Below the pieces are notes generated by a model. It was not told the origin of the DNA. It saw nothing but the letters and a program-made list of their open reading frames with translations, and did no database searches. Below are positions 52,170 through 61,000 of a stretch of DNA of 64,000 nucleotides, piece by piece. Position 1 is the first letter of the stretch. Each line of letters opens with the position of its first letter. The stretch is from Mesorhizobium sp. CA8. Its GTDB lineage: Bacteria; Pseudomonadota; Alphaproteobacteria; Rhizobiales; Rhizobiaceae. The stretch covers positions 62,001 to 126,000 of the forward strand of contig NZ_JAIUHG010000016.1 in NCBI RefSeq assembly GCF_020164955.1. The letters are read 5' to 3'. A program made the translations under genes and the position numbers.

Positions 52170-53801
52170 ATGGGGACCGCGGACATGGCTGCCGAAACGA
52201 TCCTCAGCGTCAAGGACCTGCGCGTCCGCTTCCAGACCCTCGACGGCACGGTCGAGGCCGTCAAGGGCATCAACATCAAGGTCAATGCCGGCGAGACGGT
52301 CGCCGTCGTCGGCGAATCCGGCTCCGGCAAGAGCCAGACGATGATGGCGGCGATGAGCCTGCTTTCCTCCAATGGCGAGGCGACAGGCCAGGTCGACTAT
52401 CGCGGCCGCAATCTTCTGGAGATGACCAAAAGCGAGCTGAACCAGGTCCGCGGCCGCAAGATCAGCATGATCTTCCAGGAGCCGATGACCTCGCTCGACC
52501 CGCTCTACACCATTGGCAACCAGCTGATGGAGCCGATCCGCCGGCATCGCGGGCTATCCGGGGCTGCGGCGCGGGAAGAAGCGCTGAAGCTTTTGCGGCT
52601 GGTGCACATTCCCGATCCCGAGCGGCGGATGAAATCCTATCCGCACGAGATGTCGGGCGGCCAGCGGCAGCGCGTCATGATCGCCATGGCTCTGGCCAAC
52701 GACCCGGACATCCTGATCGCCGACGAGCCGACGACTGCGCTCGACGTCACCATCCAGGCGCAGATCCTGATGCTGCTCGCCGAATTGCAGCGCAAGCTCG
52801 GCATGGCGATCGTCTTCATCACCCACGATCTCGGCATCGTGCGCCGCTTCGCCGACAGGGTCTATGTCATGCGCCAGGGCGAGGTGGTGGAGGAGGGCGA
52901 GGCGGAAGCGCTCTTCGCCAACCCGCAGCATGCCTACACCAAAATGCTGCTCGCGGCCGAGCCGACCGGCACCAAAGCAGCGCCGCCCGCCAGTTCCCCG
53001 GTGCTGCTCGAAGGCCGCAACGTAGAGGTCGTCTTCAAGATCGGCGGCGGCTTGTTCGGCGGCGAGCCGCTGATGCTGCGCGCGGTGGACAAGATCTCGA
53101 TCCGGCTGAAGCGCAACCAGACGATCGGCATCGTCGGTGAGTCGGGCTCAGGCAAGTCGACGCTTGGCCGCGCGCTGCTCAGGCTCCTTCCGAGCGACGG
53201 TGTCATCCGCTTCGGCGACCGCGACATCTCAGAAGCCGACCGCCGGGCGATGCGCCCGCTCAGGCGCGAATTGCAGCTCGTCTTCCAGGATCCGTTCGGT
53301 TCGCTGTCGCCGCGCATGACCGTCGGCCAGGTCATCACCGAAGGGCTTCTGGTGCACGAGCCGTCGCTGACCGGCAAGCAGCGCGACCAGCGCGCCGTCG
53401 AGGCGCTGCGCGAAGTCGGCCTCGATCCCAATGCGCGCAACCGCTACCCGCATGAATTCTCCGGCGGCCAACGCCAGCGCATCGCCATTGCCCGCGCCAT
53501 GATCCTGAAGCCGAAAGTGGTGGTGCTGGACGAGCCGACCTCGGCGCTCGACCGTTCGGTGCAGAAGCAGATCGTCGAGCTGCTGCGCAAGCTCCAGGCC
53601 GACCACGAGCTGTCTTACCTCTTCATCAGCCACGACCTCGCCGTGGTGCGCGCCATGGCCGACTACATCATCGTCATGAAGCAGGGAAAGATCGTCGAGG
53701 AAGGGCCGACGCAGGAGATCTTCGACAATCCGCGCGAAGCCTACACCCAGACGCTGATGAACGCGGCGATCGATACGGCACGATTCAGGATGAGTGCCTG
53801 A
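52170..53801 (+). CDS. oppDF: Oligopeptide ABC transporter, fused ATP-binding subunits (OppD-OppF)
   Basis: 543 residues with two complete ABC domains. The first has Walker A GESGSGKSQ, signature MSGGQRQRVMIAMALA and Walker B DILIADEPTTALD. The second (from ~290) has GESGSGKST, FSGGQRQRIAIARAM and VVVLDEPTSALD. Fusing D and F in one chain is common in Rhizobiales. The C-terminal peptide-transporter cysteine cluster of OppD/F is not seen. It starts two bases after the oppC stop; the upstream continuation of its frame is the shadow of oppC. Confidence 0.92.
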   Translation: MGTADMAAETILSVKDLRVRFQTLDGTVEAVKGINIKVNAGETVAVVGESGSGKSQTMMAAMSLLSSNGEATGQVDYRGRNLLEMTKSELNQVRGRKISMIFQEPMTSLDPLYTIGNQLMEPIRRHRGLSGAAAREEALKLLRLVHIPDPERRMKSYPHEMSGGQRQRVMIAMALANDPDILIADEPTTALDVTIQAQILMLLAELQRKLGMAIVFITHDLGIVRRFADRVYVMRQGEVVEEGEAEALFANPQHAYTKMLLAAEPTGTKAAPPASSPVLLEGRNVEVVFKIGGGLFGGEPLMLRAVDKISIRLKRNQTIGIVGESGSGKSTLGRALLRLLPSDGVIRFGDRDISEADRRAMRPLRRELQLVFQDPFGSLSPRMTVGQVITEGLLVHEPSLTGKQRDQRAVEALREVGLDPNARNRYPHEFSGGQRQRIAIARAMILKPKVVVLDEPTSALDRSVQKQIVELLRKLQADHELSYLFISHDLAVVRAMADYIIVMKQGKIVEEGPTQEIFDNPREAYTQTLMNAAIDTARFRMSA

Positions 53802-53827
53802 AGCGGGCAAGCTTATCCTCGCTCGCC

Positions 53828-54157
53828 TCAGAGCGAGGATGGGCACCTCTGGTTTCGCGTCGCGACGATCACCTGCTGCTGTTGCTGCAGCCGTTCGATC
53901 CGGGCGGTTTCGCGGTTGGCGATCGCCGTCTTCACACGCTCGCCGCCGAGCAGCCATGTCGGCACGCTGGTGTTGGCGACCTTGCCGCGAGCGATTGCGG
54001 TACGAGAAATATCGGTCGCGGTGTCGCCGACCGCACTGTTGAGCTCGGGGCAGTTCATTTTGTCGTATTTCGCCGGGCTGATCGACGCGGTGGTCGATGA
54101 GCAGCCCGCCGCCAGAAGCAGCATCGCGATCGAGATGGCTATAAACTTGAACGTCAT
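53828..54157 (-). CDS. Small predicted lipoprotein
   Basis: 109 residues with a signal peptide and lipobox LLAAGC (Cys19), then SSTTASISPAKYDKMNCPELN, a short helix and a Q-rich stretch (RLQQQQQ) before the C-terminus, with two more Cys. Probably an envelope lipoprotein. The family is not recognised beyond resemblance to short rhizobial lipoproteins with a CPEL-type motif. It is convergent with oppDF. Confidence 0.65.
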   Translation of the reverse strand: MTFKFIAISIAMLLLAAGCSSTTASISPAKYDKMNCPELNSAVGDTATDISRTAIARGKVANTSVPTWLLGGERVKTAIANRETARIERLQQQQQVIVATRNQRCPSSL

Positions 54158-54334
54158 TCCTCAATTAGCCGCTCTGCGGCTCCGCGCTCCACGAACCAAG
54201 GACAAGACGCCATTAGGTCAAAGTAAGGGCGGCTGTCGAGCACAATGGGCGGCAGCAGCCAATCCGGCTCGCCGTTCGACGATGAAAGGTTAATGCGGGA
54301 GGGCGGGATCGCAGCACTTAAGTGCTTGTTTTTC

Positions 54335-54411
54335 TGGTCGGAGTGGCAGGATTTGAACCTGCGACCCCCTCGTCCCGAACGAGGTGCGCTACCAGACTGC
54401 GCTACACTCCG
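54335..54411 (-). tRNA. tRNA-Pro (anticodon CGG)
   Basis: On the minus strand a full cloverleaf of 77 bases folds: acceptor CGGAGTG/CACTCCG, D-arm GCGC/GCGC, anticodon stem CCTCG/CGAGG with loop TTCGGGA (anticodon CGG), T-arm GCAGG-TTCGAAT-CCTGC, and an encoded ACCA end. It reads codon CCG, frequent in this GC-rich genome. Confidence 0.95.
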
Positions 54412-54426
54412 TGACCAGACCGCGGG

Positions 54427-54455
54427 CTTATAGCTGCCGCTTTCCGATCCTGCAA
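54427..54455 (-). promoter_or_regulatory. Promoter of tRNA-Pro
   Basis: On the minus strand TTGCAG (54455-54450) and TATAAG (54432-54427) are separated by 17 bases, and the -10 box ends 15 bases before the mature 5' end. Confidence 0.6.
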
Positions 54456-54603
54456 GCGGCAATGGCAGTCCTTCTGTCGCATTTCCTTTCTTTCGCGGAG
54501 CTTGCCCGAATGGCATAGGATTTTGGCTGTCGGGTAAAGGTGGGCTTAAAGGCTTTTGTCGTAAGTCCGACCCATGGGAGCCGGACTTTTGACAGGGTCG
54601 TTC

Positions 54604-56844
54604 ATGAGCCAGCGCATCGTCAGTTTCGCCATGAGCGGCGGCGTCGGCTCGCGGCTGTGGCCGCTGTCGCGCGAGGACAATCCCAAGCAATTCCACGACT
54701 TCTCGGGCGATGGCTCGATGCTGGCCAAGACTTTGCGCCGCCTGGCGGCGCGCCCGCAAGGCGAAACGCCGATTTTCCTGATCGCCGCGGAGCGTCATGC
54801 CGAGCGCGTCCATGCCGACCTTGCCGGCATCGATCTTGCCGGTGGCGGACCGCTGTTCGAGCCGACGGGCCGCAACACGGCCGCCGCCGTGGCGCTGGCC
54901 AGCCTGCGCACGCTCTCCGACTATGGCGACGAGCTGGTGCTGGTCGTGCCGTCCGATCACGAGATATCGACGCCTCGCCAGTTCTGGCAAAGCATCGAGG
55001 CGGGCACGGCCGCGGCGAACGCCGGGCGACTCGTGGTGTTCGGCCTCAAGCCGACCCAGCCCGAGACCGGGTATGGCTATATCGAGGTCGGGGCTGACAA
55101 GGACGGCGTCTTCGACGTCTCGCGTTTTGTCGAGAAGCCCGATCTCGCCACCGCGCAGGCCTATCTCGACGCGGGCAGCTTCTACTGGAACACCGGCATC
55201 TTCCTGTTCCGCGCCGCCGCCATGCGCGACGCCTTCGCGGCCTATGAACCGAAAATCTGGCAGGCGACGGAGGCCGCCTACAAGGCTGCGACCAGCGACC
55301 TGTCCGGCCTCTATATGCCGCTCGACCTTTATTCCGCGATCCCGTCGACCTCGATCGATTACGCCATTATGGAGCGCGCGAAAGATATCGCTATGGTGCC
55401 GGCCGGCTTCCGCTGGAACGATCTCGGCTCCTGGCAGTCGCTGCTCGATGTTGGCCCGTCCGATGGGCACGGCAACGTCATCGCCGGAGACGTCGTCGCC
55501 ATAGATTGCGAGAACTCCTATATCCGCAGCGAGGGTCGGCTACTGTCGGCCATTGGCATGAAGGACGTGGCCATCGTTTCCACCGCCGACGCCACTTTCG
55601 TCGCCCCTGTCAGCCACAGCCAGCACGTCAAGAAGATCGTCGAGCAGTTGGAGAAATCCGGCCGGCTGGAGACGAGGTTCACGCCGGCGCATGACCGCGT
55701 CATCGAGAGCGGCGCCTGGCGGCGGCGCGTGCGCCATTGGCTGTTCGAGGAGACACTGCCGCTCTGGTCGACTGTCGGCGTCGACGAACGCCATGGCGGC
55801 TTCCATGAGGCGCTGGGCTTCGATGCCTCGCCGCAGATGAAGCCCAAGCGCATGCGCACCCAGGCGCGTCAGGTCTATGCCTTCGCGGTCGCCAAGGAGC
55901 GCGGCTGGGACGGTCCGGCCGACCGGCTGATCGCGCATGGCATCGACTTCATGGCGGGTCAAGGTCGCACCGACCGTGGCGGCTGGGTGCGCACGCTCAA
56001 CATCGACGGCTCGGTCGCCGATCCGGTCGAGGATGCTTACGATCATTCCTGCGTGCTTTTGGCGCTCGCCCACGCCCATATATCGGGACACCCGGACGCG
56101 TTGCGGCTCGGCGAGGAGACGTTTTCCTTTCTCGATGCGCATCTGGAAGATGCCCGCATGACCGGCTTTCTGGAAACCTCCGACGGTGCGGAAGAACGGC
56201 GTTCCAATCCGCACATGCATCTGCTCGAGGCCTTCCTTGCCTGGCACAAGGCGACGGGCGAGCGCGCCTATCTGCGCCGCGCCGCGCGCATCATCGATCT
56301 TTTCCGCAGCCATTTCTTCGATGCCGAAAGCTGGACGCTGGGCGAATATTTCGACGAGGGCTGGAAGCCGGCTGCGGGTGAGAAGCGGAGCTGGACCGAG
56401 CCCGGCCATCATTTCGAATGGGCCTCGCTGCTGGTCGATTTCGCCGCCCGCAGCGGCCAGGGCGAACTCACCGCCTTCGCCCGCAAGCTTTATGCCTCGG
56501 CCGTTGCCAACGGCCTCAACCGCGCCACCGGCCTCGCCTATGGCGCCGTCTCGCGCCAAGGCCTGCCGCTCGACACGGTCTCGCGCAGCTGGCCGCAGGC
56601 CGAAGCAATCAAGGCGGCGATCGCGCTCGACGGCTCGGGCGGGCCCGACCTCAAGCCCGAAATCGAAGCGCGCGTCGGCCGCCTGTTCCGCTGGCACATC
56701 GATCCGGCGCCGCTCGGTCTGTGGATCGACCGTATCGACGAGCGCGGCCGCTCACTGGCGACCGAGGTGCCGGCCAGCATCTTCTACCATCTCGTCTGTG
56801 CGCTGACGCAATATCTAGACGGGACGGCAGAGAGGTCTCAGTAG
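54604..56844 (+). CDS. Fused mannose-1-phosphate guanylyltransferase / AGE-type phosphomannose isomerase
   Basis: 746 residues from ATG 54604. Residues 1 to ~345 are a GDP-mannose pyrophosphorylase (ManC) with MSGGVGSRLWPLSRE, NPKQF, the FVEKPDLATA block and WNDLGSW. Residues ~370-746 are an (alpha/alpha)6 barrel of the N-acylglucosamine 2-epimerase (AGE) family, with NPHMHLLEAFLAWH, GHHFEWASLLVDF and SRSWPQAEAIKAA. Type II ManC/AlgA fusions carry a cupin isomerase instead. The AGE barrel matches the class III phosphomannose isomerase known from Sinorhizobium meliloti. Expected pathway: fructose-6-P to mannose-6-P, and mannose-1-P to GDP-mannose. It overlaps betB's end by seven bases, convergently. 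Confidence 0.85.
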   Translation: MSQRIVSFAMSGGVGSRLWPLSREDNPKQFHDFSGDGSMLAKTLRRLAARPQGETPIFLIAAERHAERVHADLAGIDLAGGGPLFEPTGRNTAAAVALASLRTLSDYGDELVLVVPSDHEISTPRQFWQSIEAGTAAANAGRLVVFGLKPTQPETGYGYIEVGADKDGVFDVSRFVEKPDLATAQAYLDAGSFYWNTGIFLFRAAAMRDAFAAYEPKIWQATEAAYKAATSDLSGLYMPLDLYSAIPSTSIDYAIMERAKDIAMVPAGFRWNDLGSWQSLLDVGPSDGHGNVIAGDVVAIDCENSYIRSEGRLLSAIGMKDVAIVSTADATFVAPVSHSQHVKKIVEQLEKSGRLETRFTPAHDRVIESGAWRRRVRHWLFEETLPLWSTVGVDERHGGFHEALGFDASPQMKPKRMRTQARQVYAFAVAKERGWDGPADRLIAHGIDFMAGQGRTDRGGWVRTLNIDGSVADPVEDAYDHSCVLLALAHAHISGHPDALRLGEETFSFLDAHLEDARMTGFLETSDGAEERRSNPHMHLLEAFLAWHKATGERAYLRRAARIIDLFRSHFFDAESWTLGEYFDEGWKPAAGEKRSWTEPGHHFEWASLLVDFAARSGQGELTAFARKLYASAVANGLNRATGLAYGAVSRQGLPLDTVSRSWPQAEAIKAAIALDGSGGPDLKPEIEARVGRLFRWHIDPAPLGLWIDRIDERGRSLATEVPASIFYHLVCALTQYLDGTAERSQ

Positions 56845-58301
56845 GGCGCTACCACGTCCCCCGTCTCGACATAAACCGCCTTCAGCTGCGAGTAATGCGC
56901 CAGCGCGGCAAGCGAATTCTCGCGGCCGATACCGGACTGCCTGACCCCGCCGAAGGGCATTTCCACCGGCGTGAGGTTGTAGGCGTTGATCCAGCAGGTG
57001 CCGGCCTGCAGCTCCGCGATTACACGATGGGCGCGGGGCAGGTCGCGGGTGAACACGCCGGCCGCGAGCCCGAATTCGCTGTCGTTGGCGCGCTCGATCA
57101 CCTCGTCCTCGCTGTCGAATTTGAGCACGCTCATCACCGGCCCGAAAATCTCTTCCCGCGCGATCCGCATGCGATCGGTGACGCTGGTGAACACCGTAGG
57201 CTCGATGAAGAAGCCGCCTTCGAACCCCTGCAGCGACGGCACGTTTCCGCCACAGGCAAGGCTCGCGCCATCCTGCCTGCCGGCCGCGATGTAGGAAACG
57301 ACCTTGTCCTGCTGCGCCTTGTTGACCAGCGGCCCCATCTGCGTTTCGGGATCGAGCGGATCGCCGATGCGGATTTTCTTGGTGCGTTCGATCAACCGGT
57401 CGACGAAGCGGTCATGAATGCCCTTCTGCACGAAGACGCGCGTGCCGTTCGAGCAGATCTGGCCGGTGGAGTAAAAATTGCCGAGCATGGCGCCGCCGAT
57501 GGCGTTCTCGATATCGGCGTCGTCGAAGACGATCAGCGGCGACTTGCCGCCGAGTTCCATCGTCGCGTGCTTCATCTTCGAGCCGGCAAGCGACAGCACT
57601 GTACGGCCGGTCGGCACCGAGCCGGTCACCGAAACTTTTGCCACGACATCATGGCCGACGAGACCTGCGCCGACATCGCCGTAACCCTGCACAACGTTGA
57701 ACAACCCGTCGGGCAGCCCCGCCTCGCTGTATATTTCGGCCAGCGCTAGAGCCGATAGCGGCGTGTTCTCCGACGGCTTGAACACCATGGCGTTGCCCAT
57801 GGCCAAAGCCGGCGCCGACTTCCAGCCGGCGATCTGGATCGGATAGTTCCAGGCGCCGATGCCCACGCAAACGCCGAGCGGCTCGCGGCGCGTGTAGGCG
57901 AACGGCCCGCCGAGATCGATCATCTCGCCATTGAAGGCGGCGGCCGCGCCGGCGAAATATTCCAGGCAGTCGGCGGCCGAAGGCGCGTCCGCCACCAGCG
58001 TCTCCTGGATCGCCTTGCCAGTGTCGAGAGTCTCGATGCGGGCAAGATCGGCATTGCGCGCGCGAAGAATGTCGGCGGCGCGGCGCAGGATGCGTCCGCG
58101 CTCGACCGGTTTCAACCGCGCCCAGGCCGGCTGCGCGGCGCGCGCGGCCTCGATGGCCAACTCCAGAACGTTCGGCGTCGCTGAATGCAACGTGGCGATG
58201 GTCTCGCCCGTCGCCGGATAGATCACCGGCAGCGGCGCACCGCCTTCGTCCTCGATGTAGCGGCCGTTGACGTAGTGCGATGCCGTCGGTTGGGCGCGCA
58301 T
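56838..58301 (-). CDS. betB: Betaine aldehyde dehydrogenase
   Basis: 487 residues from ATG 58301, preceded by GGAGAAAG. An aldehyde dehydrogenase with the NAD site GSVPTGRTVLSLAG, catalytic Glu in MELGGKSP and catalytic Cys in GQICSNGTR. It ends with YSQLKAVYVETGDV. It oxidises betaine aldehyde to glycine betaine. Last gene of the bet operon. Confidence 0.93.
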   Translation of the reverse strand: MRAQPTASHYVNGRYIEDEGGAPLPVIYPATGETIATLHSATPNVLELAIEAARAAQPAWARLKPVERGRILRRAADILRARNADLARIETLDTGKAIQETLVADAPSAADCLEYFAGAAAAFNGEMIDLGGPFAYTRREPLGVCVGIGAWNYPIQIAGWKSAPALAMGNAMVFKPSENTPLSALALAEIYSEAGLPDGLFNVVQGYGDVGAGLVGHDVVAKVSVTGSVPTGRTVLSLAGSKMKHATMELGGKSPLIVFDDADIENAIGGAMLGNFYSTGQICSNGTRVFVQKGIHDRFVDRLIERTKKIRIGDPLDPETQMGPLVNKAQQDKVVSYIAAGRQDGASLACGGNVPSLQGFEGGFFIEPTVFTSVTDRMRIAREEIFGPVMSVLKFDSEDEVIERANDSEFGLAAGVFTRDLPRAHRVIAELQAGTCWINAYNLTPVEMPFGGVRQSGIGRENSLAALAHYSQLKAVYVETGDVVAPY

Positions 58302-58350
58302 TGCTTTCTCCAGAACTGTTGGCCGATCGGGCGGTCTGCCCGACAATGCC

Positions 58351-60003
58351 CTATCGGTCCGCCACCTGCCAGCGCGGATTGATCCACGGTTCCTGGTTGG
58401 ATGGCGCCAGCGGCATTCGGCCAAGGATGTGGTCGGACGCCTTCTCGCCGGTCATGATCGAAGGCGCGTTGAGGTTGCCGTTGGTTACCCGCGGGAAAAT
58501 CGAGGAGTCGGCGACGCGCAGCCCTTCGACGCCGATCACCCGGCATTCGGGATCGACGACGGCGGTCAGGTCGTCGGCCCGGCCCATCCTGCAGGTACCG
58601 CAGGGATGGTAGGCGCTCTCGGCGTGGTCGCGGATGAAGGCGTCGAGTTCGTCGTCGGTCTGCACATGGCTGCCCGGTGAAATCTCTTTGCCGCGAAAGC
58701 CATCGAAGGCTTTCTGGCCGAAAATCTCGCGTGTAAGCCGGATGCAGTGGCGGAACTCACTCCAGTCGTCCGGATGCGACATGTAGTTGAAGCGGATCAC
58801 CGGCTTGGCCTTCGGGTCGGGCGAGCGCAGCGTCACCGAGCCGCGCGACTTCGAGCGCATCGGCCCGACATGCGCCTGGAAGCCGTGCGACTTCGCCGCC
58901 GATTTGCCGTCATAGCGCACCGCCGCCGGGATGAAGTGGTACTGGATATCGGGGTAGTCGACGCCGGCCTGCGAACGCACGAAGGCGGCAGCCTCAAAAT
59001 GGTTGGTGGCGCCGAGCCCGCTCTTGAAGAATAGCCACTGTGCGCCGATCAATGCCTTGGAGAAAGGATTGAGCACCGAGTTCAGCGTGATCGGCCTGGT
59101 CGATTCCTGCTGGATATAAAGCTCCAGATGGTCCTGCAGATTGGCGCCGACGCCTGGCCGGTCGGCAACCACCTGGATGCCGTTTTCCTGGAGATGTGCG
59201 CCCGGGCCGATGCCGGACAGCATGAGAATCTTCGGCGAATTGATCGACGACGCCGCGACGATCACCTCGCGCCGCGCCTTAACGACCTGAATCTTTTTGT
59301 TGGCTTCGATCTCGACGCCGATTGCACGTTGATTCTCGATCACCACGCGTCGGGCGAAACCCTTGAGCAGGCTAACATTTTTGCGTTTGAGTGCCGGCTT
59401 CAGATACGCGTTCGCCGCCGACCAGCGGCGACCGCCCAGAATGGTCTGCTCCATCGGCCCGAAACCTTCCTGCTTCGAGCCGTTATAGTCGTCGGTCAGC
59501 TCGAAACCGGCTTGCCGGCCTGCCTCCATGAACGCACCATAGAGCGGGTTCTTGCGTGTGCCGCGCTGCACATGCAGCGGGCCGCCTTTGCCGCGCCAGC
59601 CGTCCTCGCCGCCGTCGGTATCCTCCATGCGCTTGAAATAGGGGAGCACATCGGCGAACGCCCAGCCGGCGGCGCCCTGTTCGGCCCAGTGGTCGAAGTC
59701 ATGCGCATGCCCGCGCACATAGACCATGCCGTTGATCGAGGATGAGCCGCCGATCACCTTGCCGCGCGGGGTGGCAAGCACGCGCCCGCCGAGATGCGGT
59801 TCGGGCTCGCTGGCGAACCCCCAATCGTAGAGGCTCATGTTGAGCGGGATCGACAGCGCCGATGGCATCTGGATCAGCGGCCCTATATCGGTGCCGCCGA
59901 ACTCGATGACGATCACCGAATGCTTGCCGTCTTCCGACAGCCGGTAGGCCATGGCCGAGCCGGCGGAGCCGGAGCCGATGATGACGAAATCCGCTTCAAG
60001 CAT
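58351..60003 (-). CDS. betA: Choline dehydrogenase
   Basis: 550 residues, a GMC flavoprotein. FAD-binding GSGSAGSAMAYRLSE lies near the N-terminus, GMC signatures around GSSSINGMVYVRGHA and AASSINSPKILMLSGIGPG, and the catalytic His in YHPCGTCRMG-type context and near VTNGNLNAPSIMTGEKASD. It oxidises choline to betaine aldehyde at the membrane. Its start overlaps the upstream dehydratase stop by eight bases; betB follows after 49 bases. Confidence 0.93.
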   Translation of the reverse strand: MLEADFVIIGSGSAGSAMAYRLSEDGKHSVIVIEFGGTDIGPLIQMPSALSIPLNMSLYDWGFASEPEPHLGGRVLATPRGKVIGGSSSINGMVYVRGHAHDFDHWAEQGAAGWAFADVLPYFKRMEDTDGGEDGWRGKGGPLHVQRGTRKNPLYGAFMEAGRQAGFELTDDYNGSKQEGFGPMEQTILGGRRWSAANAYLKPALKRKNVSLLKGFARRVVIENQRAIGVEIEANKKIQVVKARREVIVAASSINSPKILMLSGIGPGAHLQENGIQVVADRPGVGANLQDHLELYIQQESTRPITLNSVLNPFSKALIGAQWLFFKSGLGATNHFEAAAFVRSQAGVDYPDIQYHFIPAAVRYDGKSAAKSHGFQAHVGPMRSKSRGSVTLRSPDPKAKPVIRFNYMSHPDDWSEFRHCIRLTREIFGQKAFDGFRGKEISPGSHVQTDDELDAFIRDHAESAYHPCGTCRMGRADDLTAVVDPECRVIGVEGLRVADSSIFPRVTNGNLNAPSIMTGEKASDHILGRMPLAPSNQEPWINPRWQVADR

Positions 60004-61000
60004 CGTTCATATGCGCCATAAAATCGGCGAGCGAGACATTGCCGCCGGTAGCCACAACCAGGACAGCCTTGTCCTTCACATCCACCTTGCCGCCGAGCAG
60101 CGCCGCGAGCGACGCGGCGCCGGACGGCTCCAGCACCAGCTTCATCCGCTCGAAGGCGATCTTCATCGCCCGCCGCACCGATGCGTCGTTGACGGTGACG
60201 CCGCGCACGCCGGCGGCAGTCACCGCCGCGAAGGGCGCGTCGCCGGGCTTACGCGCCATCAGTCCGTCGCAGATCGATTTCGGCCCGATCGGCATGGTCT
60301 CGATCGCGCCATGCGCGAGCGACGACCCCATGCCGTTGAAACCCTCCGGCTCGACGGCGATGATCTCGCTCTTGGGCGACACATAATGGAAGGCGAGTGA
60401 GACGCCGCCGATCAGTCCGCCGCCGCCGACCGAGCAGAACACCAGATCGGCATGCGCCTTCTTCATGGCCAACTGGTCGAGCGCTTCCAGTCCGGCGCCG
60501 GCCTGGCCGGCGACGATCTCCGGATCGTCGAAGGGATGGAGCAAGGTGAGATGCTCGGTCTCGGCGATCTCGCGCGCCTTTGCGGCCGCAACCTCCTCAC
60601 GCGCGCGCTCGCCATGATCGGTCAGCACCACGCGCGCGCCGTAACCGGCCGTCGCGTCGCGCTTGGCGGCGGGCGCGTCGATCGGCATGACAATCGTGAC
60701 GGGAATGCCCAGCGCCTGGCCGGCGGCCGCCAGCCCCTGAGCGAAATTGCCGGAGGAATAGGCGACGACTCCCTTCTTCGCCTCATCCGGCGACAATCGC
60801 TTCAGCCGCCAATAGGCGCCGCGCACCTTGAAGGAGCCGGCCCATTGCAGCGACTCCGGCTTGATGAAGACGCGCGCGGCACCGGTCTCCTTGGCTAAAG
60901 CCGCCGACTCCAAGAGCGGCGTCACCTGCGTGGCCGTCGAGGTGACGGCATAGGCCTGCTTCAGGTGGTCGAGGGTAGGGACGAGAATGTCTGCCATCAT
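59996..61000 (-). CDS. PLP-dependent serine/threonine dehydratase-like protein embedded in the bet operon
   Basis: About 334 residues, fold type II PLP enzyme. PLP lysine Lys58 is in GSFKVRGAYWRLKRL, substrate loop SSGNFAQGLA, glycine-rich phosphate loop SVGGGGLIGG. There is no ACT regulatory domain, so it is of the catabolic TdcB/serine racemase/EutB type. It overlaps both neighbours (ATGA with betC, eight bases with betA), so it is a true operon member. Betaine is demethylated to glycine and then serine, so a serine deaminase would complete use of betaine as carbon; an EutB-like hydroxyectoine dehydratase or threonine dehydratase role is also possible. Start may be ATG 61000 or 60997. Confidence 0.85.
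   Translation of the reverse strand: MMADILVPTLDHLKQAYAVTSTATQVTPLLESAALAKETGAARVFIKPESLQWAGSFKVRGAYWRLKRLSPDEAKKGVVAYSSGNFAQGLAAAGQALGIPVTIVMPIDAPAAKRDATAGYGARVVLTDHGERAREEVAAAKAREIAETEHLTLLHPFDDPEIVAGQAGAGLEALDQLAMKKAHADLVFCSVGGGGLIGGVSLAFHYVSPKSEIIAVEPEGFNGMGSSLAHGAIETMPIGPKSICDGLMARKPGDAPFAAVTAAGVRGVTVNDASVRRAMKIAFERMKLVLEPSGAASLAALLGGKVDVKDKAVLVVATGGNVSLADFMAHMNDA

Noticed and set aside
54313..54326. AGCACTTAAGTGCT palindrome followed by a T-rich stretch, possible plus-strand terminator
   Set aside because: No plus-strand gene ends near it and the stem has no loop without melting its centre; kept only as a note.
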